The translations under genes and the position numbers were made by a program. Positions 6,169 to 11,567 of a DNA stretch of 11,567 bases are shown here, piece after piece. The stretch is taken from positions 1 to 11,567 of the forward strand of contig DJVU01000075.1 in the NCBI GenBank assembly GCA_002441345.1, written 5' to 3'. The first letter of the stretch is position 1; every line of letters starts with the position of its first letter. The notes under the pieces were generated by a model. That model had not been told where the DNA came from and did not search any database. It saw only the letters and a program-made list of their open reading frames with translations. Origin of the DNA: Bacteroidales bacterium UBA6248. GTDB taxonomy: Bacteria; Bacteroidota; Bacteroidia; Bacteroidales; Lentimicrobiaceae.

Positions 6169-9018
6169 TTACAATTTCACCGGCTTACCGTTGATATCAA
6201 CCAGCACGGGATCACCCAATCCGGCCTCTTTCAGCCGTTCGAGCTGGGTGCGGGCATCCCCTACAACCACATAAACCATATTTTCGGGTCGTATATACCG
6301 GCTGTAGATTTTCTGAGCGTCTTCAAGGGTAATTTTCTCTGCAATGCGCTCTTCTGCTTTTACGTAATCAATCGGTAGTCCGAAAGTGCTGATTTCCTGA
6401 AGCATACCCATCAGACTTCCGATGGTTTCAAACTTGCCAGCATTGCCTCTGATCATGGCATTACGGGTAGTTTCCAGATCCTCGGAGCTGTATTCCTTTC
6501 CGTAGGATGAAAGGATTTCGTTGAAAAGCCTGAGCGATTCGAGGGTGAACATAGACTGAACGCTGGAGCTGGCCACAAAGGGTCCTTCAACCGAGCGGGG
6601 CATGATAAACGAATAGGCTCCGTAGGTGTAGCCTTTCTCCAGGCGAAGCACGCTGAAAAGTTTGCTTCCCGAGCCGTCGCCCAGTTTGTAATTGACAAAG
6701 GTTGCAGGGAAGAAGTCCGGATCGTTGCGTTTCATCGCAATGGAACCGATCATAATCACCGATTGTTTCGCGTCGGGCACATCCACGAAATAAAGCTGAG
6801 GCTTCAGGGGCGCTGCTGGCACCTGTATGCCGGCCATTTCAACCTGCTTGCCTGACCATGCTTTCTCCAGTCCCGTAAACGACTTCAAAGCAGTTTCCTT
6901 TTTCATATCGCCGGCAATGTGGATGCTGGCAACAGAAGGTGTAAAGTAACGATTGTAATAATCTTTAAGATCTTCGATTGTAATGCTTTCCACCGATTCA
7001 ACCGTTCCGGTTATGGCCTGACCCATAATGCTGTTTTCTCCATAGATTTTTTTGTAGAACACATTTCCGGCTATGGCATTGGGATTGGCATTGCGCTGAG
7101 CGATGGTGCTCAGGGTGGATTGTTTCAGACGCTCAAATTCGGTTTCATCCCAGCGGGGTTCCAGCAGAACTTCCTCCATCAGTTCGCGCACGGCATCGTA
7201 ATTTCTTACAAGGCAGTTGGCGGTTAGCGTTATAAATTCAGATGAGGCATTAACATTCATGGAAGCGCCGAGCTGACCGATGGCTTCCTCGAGCTCTTCG
7301 GGAGTACGTTTGGCCGTACCTTCCATCAGCATTTCAGCAACCAGCCGCGCCACTCCGGGTTTTGCCGGATTGTCGAACGTCTGTCCGCCTTTCAGCCGGA
7401 TACTGAACTGAATCAGCGGCAGTTCGTGGCTTTCGATTCCGTATACGCTCACTCCGTTGCTTAGTTTATGTGTGTAGACATCGGGAGCATTCAGCAGGGG
7501 TTTGGGGCCCAGGGGAGGTTCAACGGTACGGTCGAACGTGGTGGGAGTCCGCGGATAATCCTCATCGCCTTCTTCCATTCCTGCTGCCTGTGAACCGGTT
7601 TCCTCAATAGATTCCTCAACAATCTCGGCTTTCTGCGATCCGGCAAGAGCCAGTTCCGATTTTCCTTTTGGTACAAAACTGGTAGCTAAAAAGTCGGCAT
7701 TACGGATGTACTTCTCATAAACCCGCATCACATCGTCCTTTGTTACGGCATTCAGCAGGCGCACATCGTCCATCATACGCGAGGGATCTCCGCCGAATAC
7801 GTTGGCCTGAGACAGCTGGAATGATTTCCCGAGAAGGCTGGAAATACTATTGTAAAAAGAGGTTTCGCGCAGGTTTTTGATGCGCTGCAGATCGCTTTCG
7901 GTGAATCCGTTTTGTTCAAACTGCCTGAAACCTTCCATTATGGCATCGTATACCTCATTAAGATTCACCGTTTCGAATGCCCTTACGGTGATGTTGAATT
8001 TGCCAGCCAGTTCAAGGGGATAGTTGTATACCGAAATCCTGGGTGCAAGCTTTCGCTTATCAACGATTTCCTTGTAGAGCGGAGCCTTTTTGCCATCGGC
8101 AAGCAGGTCGGCAAGCACTTCAAGGGCATAGGAATCGGGATGGTAGTTTTCTACCGTAGGAAACACCATGGTGAGTTCCGGAAGACGGGCGAAGTTATCT
8201 TCGTGCGCAAACTTCAGTGTTTGGGTAAGTTTTGCAGGTGCAGGACGAAAAGCTTCCGGCTTTACCCTTGGCTTAAACTCACCAAAATATTTGTTGATAA
8301 GGTTTTTAACCTCACCGGCATCAAAATCTCCGGCAACCACCATCGTGGCATTGTTCACGGCATAGTACTTATCGTAGAACTCGCGAACGTCGTCGAGGGT
8401 AGCAGCCCGGATATCGTCCATCGATCCTATTACCTGCCAGGAATAGGGATGCTTATCGCCGAAAAGGTTTTTGTCGATCACATAACCGGTATGTCCGTAA
8501 GGTTGGTTATCGACACGCTGTCTTTTTTCATTGATAACGATATCTTTCTCCCGTTCCAGAGCCAGTTGTGTAACGGTATTGATGAGAAAACCCATCCGGT
8601 CGCTTTCCATCCAGAATATTTTTTCGAGGGCGTCTTTGGGAACAACCTCGTAATAAACGGTGCCGTCGTTCCAGGTACCGCCGTTGAATGTTCCTCCGAG
8701 GTCATCGATTTTGCGGAAGAACTCCCCTTTCCCCACGTTTTCCGAATTCTGGAAGAGCATATGTTCGAAAAAGTGGGCAAATCCGGTTTTTCCGGGTTTC
8801 TCACGGCTTGATCCCACATGGTACAGAATAGCAACTGCCACGATGGGGTCTGAATGATCCTGGTGCAGGACAACTTCAAGGCCGTTATCAAGTTTATACT
8901 TTTCGAAATCAACGTGAAAACCTCCCTTATCGCCTTTTTGGGCTAAAGCTTGTGTAGTTCCGCTGATCATCAGGCCTGTGAGAATCGTCATGATTAGAAG
9001 TTTAAATATTGGTTTCAT
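6169..9018 (-). CDS. Secreted M16 (pitrilysin-family) zinc metallopeptidase
   Basis: The 949-residue product has a Sec signal peptide (hydrophobic 5-20, likely cleavage after ALA at 24-26) without a lipobox cysteine, so it is probably periplasmic. The first half carries the inverted zinc motif HFFEH (82-86), where His82 and His86 bind zinc and Glu85 is the base. The third ligand is probably Glu164 in EREKDIVINEKR (155-166), 78 residues on, with conserved Glu157 seven residues before it. A highly acidic linker (about 465-488) leads to a second M16 half from about 510. In that half the equivalent of HxxEH reads LVAEM (559-563), so it is catalytically dead and serves to close the chamber. Two full halves in one chain match the common bacterial peptidases of about 900-950 residues. 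It probably degrades oligopeptides. It is last in the minus-strand block, 50 bases after the arginine deiminase stop, with no promoter motif in between, so co-transcription is possible. Confidence 0.93.
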   Translation of the reverse strand: MKPIFKLLIMTILTGLMISGTTQALAQKGDKGGFHVDFEKYKLDNGLEVVLHQDHSDPIVAVAILYHVGSSREKPGKTGFAHFFEHMLFQNSENVGKGEFFRKIDDLGGTFNGGTWNDGTVYYEVVPKDALEKIFWMESDRMGFLINTVTQLALEREKDIVINEKRQRVDNQPYGHTGYVIDKNLFGDKHPYSWQVIGSMDDIRAATLDDVREFYDKYYAVNNATMVVAGDFDAGEVKNLINKYFGEFKPRVKPEAFRPAPAKLTQTLKFAHEDNFARLPELTMVFPTVENYHPDSYALEVLADLLADGKKAPLYKEIVDKRKLAPRISVYNYPLELAGKFNITVRAFETVNLNEVYDAIMEGFRQFEQNGFTESDLQRIKNLRETSFYNSISSLLGKSFQLSQANVFGGDPSRMMDDVRLLNAVTKDDVMRVYEKYIRNADFLATSFVPKGKSELALAGSQKAEIVEESIEETGSQAAGMEEGDEDYPRTPTTFDRTVEPPLGPKPLLNAPDVYTHKLSNGVSVYGIESHELPLIQFSIRLKGGQTFDNPAKPGVARLVAEMLMEGTAKRTPEELEEAIGQLGASMNVNASSEFITLTANCLVRNYDAVRELMEEVLLEPRWDETEFERLKQSTLSTIAQRNANPNAIAGNVFYKKIYGENSIMGQAITGTVESVESITIEDLKDYYNRYFTPSVASIHIAGDMKKETALKSFTGLEKAWSGKQVEMAGIQVPAAPLKPQLYFVDVPDAKQSVIMIGSIAMKRNDPDFFPATFVNYKLGDGSGSKLFSVLRLEKGYTYGAYSFIMPRSVEGPFVASSSVQSMFTLESLRLFNEILSSYGKEYSSEDLETTRNAMIRGNAGKFETIGSLMGMLQEISTFGLPIDYVKAEERIAEKITLEDAQKIYSRYIRPENMVYVVVGDARTQLERLKEAGLGDPVLVDINGKPVKL

Positions 9019-9068
9019 ATAAACAGTAAATTGGTGATTCTGTTAATGATTTTCGGAATTGCAGGGGC

Positions 9069-10325
9069 TTACCAGGCAACATCGGCTCTGCGAACCGGCA
9101 TGGTCATACAACGGCAGCCCCCTCCTCCGCGCGAGAGTTCCGCCCCTTCAATGGCTATTACACAACGTTCATAGTCGTTGATATCCACTTTATTGGTAAC
9201 CACATCCTTTGCCTTCAGTATAGCAAAGCCATTCCTGTTCATTTCTTCCAGTGTATTGGTATTGCGGCTGTAGCCCATCACTTTCCCAGGGGCCAGGGCA
9301 AAGAAATTGGCGCCGCTGTGCCATTGTTCCCGCTCCTGCCATACCACATCATCGGAACCTCCGCAGTTCAGTGTCCGGATCTCCATACCCAGCTGTCTGA
9401 GTACAGTCGGAATATTAAGTACTTCCGAAATTCCGACTTTCCCGTTTTCGATGGCTATATGAATGGTAAGGAAACGGCTTGAATGCATAATCAGGGGTTC
9501 ATAGATCATACACAGGTCCTTGTCGAGGAAGGTAAATACCATGTCGAGGTGTATAAACGACTCCGGCTCGTAGGGCAGTTCCTGAACTATGATGTGCTTT
9601 GTTACCCGTTCGGCCTTGTAATGGTCGATAAGGAAGTCGATGGCCCTGGGTGTGGTACGCGAGCCGGTTCCCACCAGCAGTATGTCTTCACGGGCTACCA
9701 GAAAGTCTCCGCCTTCAAAACTGAAATCCTTACAGAAATGACGGCTGGCAAGCGGGTTGACGGTACGGTGCGAGAACGCAGGGTGGTTTTCGAAGATCGC
9801 TTCCATGATCATCGACTCACGGTGCCGAATCCTGCTTGCCATTTTGCTGATTAGTACCCGCTGCCCTACAGAAATGGAGGCATCGCGGGTAAAGAAGAAA
9901 TTATGAAGGGGCTCGAGTTCAAACCGCTCCTTGCTCAGAAAGCGGGAGAGGTTATCCCTTTTCAGCTCCACACCTTCGATCAGTGCTTCGGTTAGTCTGG
10001 AAGGATCCATCTGCATCAATTCCTCGCGCAGCGACTCCACCCGTTCGTGTTCGATGATGCGTGAAAGAAGATCGTTTTTAACGTTATCGTTTTCCAGTAC
10101 CTGACACAGCAGGTCCCGGACTTCCCAGGTTGTGGTATAGCGTTGGAGAACTCCCCTGAACTGACCATATTCCTTTCCGGCCACGCTCAGGTTCAGAATA
10201 TCGCTGTAGAGTGCTTTCTGAACCATATTGGGTGTCATGTTTTCCACTTCACTTCCGGGGGAGTGTATGATTACGCCTTCCAGCTTCCCTATCTCGGAAT
10301 TTATCCGTATACCTTTTCTTTCCAT
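9069..10325 (-). CDS. arcA: Arginine deiminase
   Basis: The enzyme hydrolyses L-arginine to citrulline and ammonia in the cytoplasm. Starting at the ATG at 10325 it has 418 residues and begins MERKGIRINSEIG, as family members do. Guanidino-modifying-enzyme catalytic residues are all present: FTRD (145-148, Asp148), EGGD (204-207, Glu204), HLD (259-261, His259 and Asp261), the arginine of ELSRGGGG (Arg399) and the nucleophile Cys406 in CRCMTMP. The NCGGSDDVVWQEREQW stretch (320-335) is also characteristic. An 11-codon longer reading is possible from a TTG at 10358, but that codon lies within the promoter element at 10356-10363, so the ATG is preferred. The gene begins 4 bases past the queG stop. 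No ornithine carbamoyltransferase or carbamate kinase lies in the window, so a complete deiminase pathway is not shown here. Confidence 0.92.
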   Translation of the reverse strand: MERKGIRINSEIGKLEGVIIHSPGSEVENMTPNMVQKALYSDILNLSVAGKEYGQFRGVLQRYTTTWEVRDLLCQVLENDNVKNDLLSRIIEHERVESLREELMQMDPSRLTEALIEGVELKRDNLSRFLSKERFELEPLHNFFFTRDASISVGQRVLISKMASRIRHRESMIMEAIFENHPAFSHRTVNPLASRHFCKDFSFEGGDFLVAREDILLVGTGSRTTPRAIDFLIDHYKAERVTKHIIVQELPYEPESFIHLDMVFTFLDKDLCMIYEPLIMHSSRFLTIHIAIENGKVGISEVLNIPTVLRQLGMEIRTLNCGGSDDVVWQEREQWHSGANFFALAPGKVMGYSRNTNTLEEMNRNGFAILKAKDVVTNKVDINDYERCVIAIEGAELSRGGGGCRCMTMPVRRADVAW

Positions 10326-10329
10326 AGCC

Positions 10330-11274
10330 TTATTGCTTTCGCTTCGAATGACCTGCAAAGGTAATATTGTTTTTGAGTTTCATGAATCCTGCCCGTTTCA
10401 ATGCCGATTTGCCGAACATCTCTTCAAAAACAGGCTGACCTAGCTGTTCCCATGTCTCGCGCGACCACCCGATCCAGTTCCCGGAAGGTTCAAAGTCAGG
10501 GATTTGGTGTACGAGTGAAAAACGGTTCCACGGACAAACTTCCTGGCAGACATCACAGCCGAAGATCCAGCCGTCGGTCTGACCTTCAAACTCGCCGGGA
10601 ATAGTATCCTTTAGTTCGATGGTAAGATAGGATATGCACTTCCCGGCATCCAGTTCCCGGTTGCCGGTGATGGCTCCCGTAGGGCAGGCATCCATACAGC
10701 GTGTGCAGTCGCCGCAGTAGTTTCCGCCGAAAGGCATGTCGTAATCAAGTTCGAGATCCGTAATGATTTCTCCGATAAAGAAATACGATCCGTGTCGCCG
10801 GGTAATTAACATGGTATTACGGCCAATCCAGCCCAGGCCCGCATTTACTGCCCAGGCCCGGTCGAGAACGGGTGCCGAGTCGGTAAACACCCTGTAATTA
10901 ACAGCTCCGGCTTTTTCTTCCATCCTTTGCGCCAGCTGGTAGAGCTTGTCGCGGATTACGAAATGATAATCGGTTCCAAAAGCATAACGGGAGACTTTGT
11001 AAGGCGAAACATAACCGGTCCGGTTTCCCGGATAGTAGTTCATCAGCACCGATATTACCGATTTTGCATCCGCAACAAGCAGTCTGGGATCCAGTCTTTT
11101 TTCGAAATGATTTTCCATGTAGCCCATTCCGGCATTCCTCCCCTCTTTCAGCCATTTCGTCAGCCGCGGTTCTTCCTCATCGAGTCGCCTTGCCTTGCTG
11201 ATGCCGCAAAAGGAGAACCCCAGCTGAAGGGCTGTTTGCCTGATAAAATCGCTCAATGCGGCTTTGGATGACAT
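10330..11274 (-). CDS. queG: Epoxyqueuosine reductase QueG
   Basis: The 314-residue cytosolic iron-sulfur, cobalamin-dependent enzyme reduces epoxyqueuosine to queuosine in the tRNA wobble position, the last step of queuosine synthesis. The N-terminal domain (about 10-175) includes VSRYAFGTDYH (94-104) and TDSAPVLDRAWA (131-142), where Asp132 matches the family's proton donor, followed by GLGWIGRN (146-153). Two 4Fe-4S clusters are supplied by CGDCTRCMDACP (187-198) and CDVCQEVCPWN (240-250), with Cys213 between them. It ends shortly after the SALKRAGFMKLKNN segment (290-303), so it is the short form lacking the C-terminal HEAT-like extension of some homologues. The ATG at 11274 has no evident Shine-Dalgarno, like the rest of the window. 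ruvB lies upstream on the same strand with a likely terminator between. Confidence 0.95.
   Translation of the reverse strand: MSSKAALSDFIRQTALQLGFSFCGISKARRLDEEEPRLTKWLKEGRNAGMGYMENHFEKRLDPRLLVADAKSVISVLMNYYPGNRTGYVSPYKVSRYAFGTDYHFVIRDKLYQLAQRMEEKAGAVNYRVFTDSAPVLDRAWAVNAGLGWIGRNTMLITRRHGSYFFIGEIITDLELDYDMPFGGNYCGDCTRCMDACPTGAITGNRELDAGKCISYLTIELKDTIPGEFEGQTDGWIFGCDVCQEVCPWNRFSLVHQIPDFEPSGNWIGWSRETWEQLGQPVFEEMFGKSALKRAGFMKLKNNITFAGHSKRKQ
10356..10363 (-). promoter_or_regulatory. -7 promoter element of arginine deiminase, inside queG
   Basis: Read on the minus strand this is TACCTTTG, an exact TAnnTTTG match followed by C, lying within the last codons of queG. It ends 30 bases before the ATG at 10325. 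Transcription from it would start after the alternative TTG codon at 10358, which rules that start out for this transcript. It suggests the deiminase, and perhaps the M16 peptidase, can be expressed independently of queG. Confidence 0.6.
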
Positions 11275-11297
11275 AGCAGTAGCTTGCAGATCGGGTT

Positions 11298-11340
11298 AAA
11301 AAAAATCCGGATGGTTTCCGTTAGCGTATTTCTGTCCGGA
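11298..11340 (-). terminator. Likely intrinsic terminator of ruvB
   Basis: Read on the minus strand, TCCGGA (11340-11335) is followed after 23 bases by a second TCCGGA (11311-11306), which can pair with the first because the sequence is self-complementary. Eight T residues follow immediately. It begins 9 bases after the ruvB stop. The stem is short and the loop long, so efficiency is uncertain; a smaller CGGA/TCCG hairpin in the same place is an alternative. Confidence 0.5.
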
Positions 11341-11348
11341 GTCTTTGC

Positions 11349-11567
11349 CTAAAAGAGTTCGGACTGTTTGCCGGGCTTGACTTTTCCGAGATGGGAGTAA
11401 GCCAGGGGAGTAACTTCTCTTCCACGGGGAGTTCGCATAAGATACCCCTCCTGAATAAGAAAGGGTTCATATACCTCCTCAATGGTTCCCGAATCTTCTC
11501 CTACGGCCGTAGCAATGGTGGTAAGACCGACAGGACCGCCTCTGAATTTGTCGATGATGGTAGAGAG
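11349..11567 (-). CDS. ruvB: Holliday junction helicase RuvB, C-terminal part (cut by window edge)
   Basis: The last 72 codons of the gene are present; the rest lies beyond the right edge. RuvB is the hexameric AAA+ motor that drives branch migration with RuvA. The visible part is the C-terminal winged-helix domain, with LSTIIDKFRGGPVGL at the window edge, then GTIEEVYEPFLIQEG and RTPRGREVTPLAYSHLG, all diagnostic of RuvB. The tail GKVKPGKQSELF runs slightly past the usual end after the histidine-leucine-glycine. No damage is visible. Confidence 0.95.
   Translation of the reverse strand, partial: LSTIIDKFRGGPVGLTTIATAVGEDSGTIEEVYEPFLIQEGYLMRTPRGREVTPLAYSHLGKVKPGKQSELF

Noticed and set aside
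7912..8811. Long open frame on the + strand antisense to the M16 peptidase gene
   Set aside because: It lies wholly inside a gene with clear family motifs, its translation has no recognisable domain, and long antisense frames are common opposite such codon usage.

Overview
The window looks like ordinary chromosomal DNA from a member of the Bacteroidota, probably a Bacteroidales or Marinilabiliales-like lineage. Three things point there. Genes lack strong Shine-Dalgarno sequences and are instead preceded by exact copies of the phylum's -7 promoter element TAnnTTTG. A DAHP synthase is fused to a C-terminal chorismate mutase, an arrangement typical of the phylum. A periplasmic TPR/coiled-coil/membrane-anchor protein resembles the sensor half of Bacteroidota TPR regulators. 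The assignment rests on recognising motifs, not on a database search.

Layout: bases 1-386 are non-coding as far as I can see and hold a few small palindromes and a promoter. On the + strand follow a TPR membrane-anchored protein (387-1823), bifunctional DAHP synthase/chorismate mutase (1868-2953), and the ribosome-associated GTPase HflX (3080-4264). The DAHP synthase and HflX genes each have their own promoter motif. A 604-base gap (4265-4868) carries a 12-unit, 11-bp tandem repeat. A probable two-gene operon comes next: a small P-loop nucleotide-kinase-like protein resembling the archaeal UPF0200 family (4869-5450) and a seven-helix membrane protein with a PQ-loop/SWEET-like look (5472-6083). 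A strong bidirectional hairpin terminator at 6109-6150 separates this from the converging minus-strand block.

The minus-strand block reads, in transcription order: the C-terminal end of ruvB (Holliday-junction helicase, cut by the window edge), queG (epoxyqueuosine reductase), an arginine deiminase, and a large secreted M16 zinc peptidase. The deiminase has its own promoter inside the 3' end of queG, which also settles its start codon at 10325.

The genes do not form one pathway. They cover aromatic amino-acid biosynthesis (DAHP synthase/CM), ribosome rescue (HflX), tRNA modification (QueG), DNA recombination (RuvB), arginine catabolism (deiminase) and cell-envelope proteolysis (M16). I found no mobile element, CRISPR array, defence system or RNA gene. 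The parts most worth a second look are the 11-bp repeat array, the kinase/membrane-protein pair, and the TPR protein that has the form of a sensor but no output domain.
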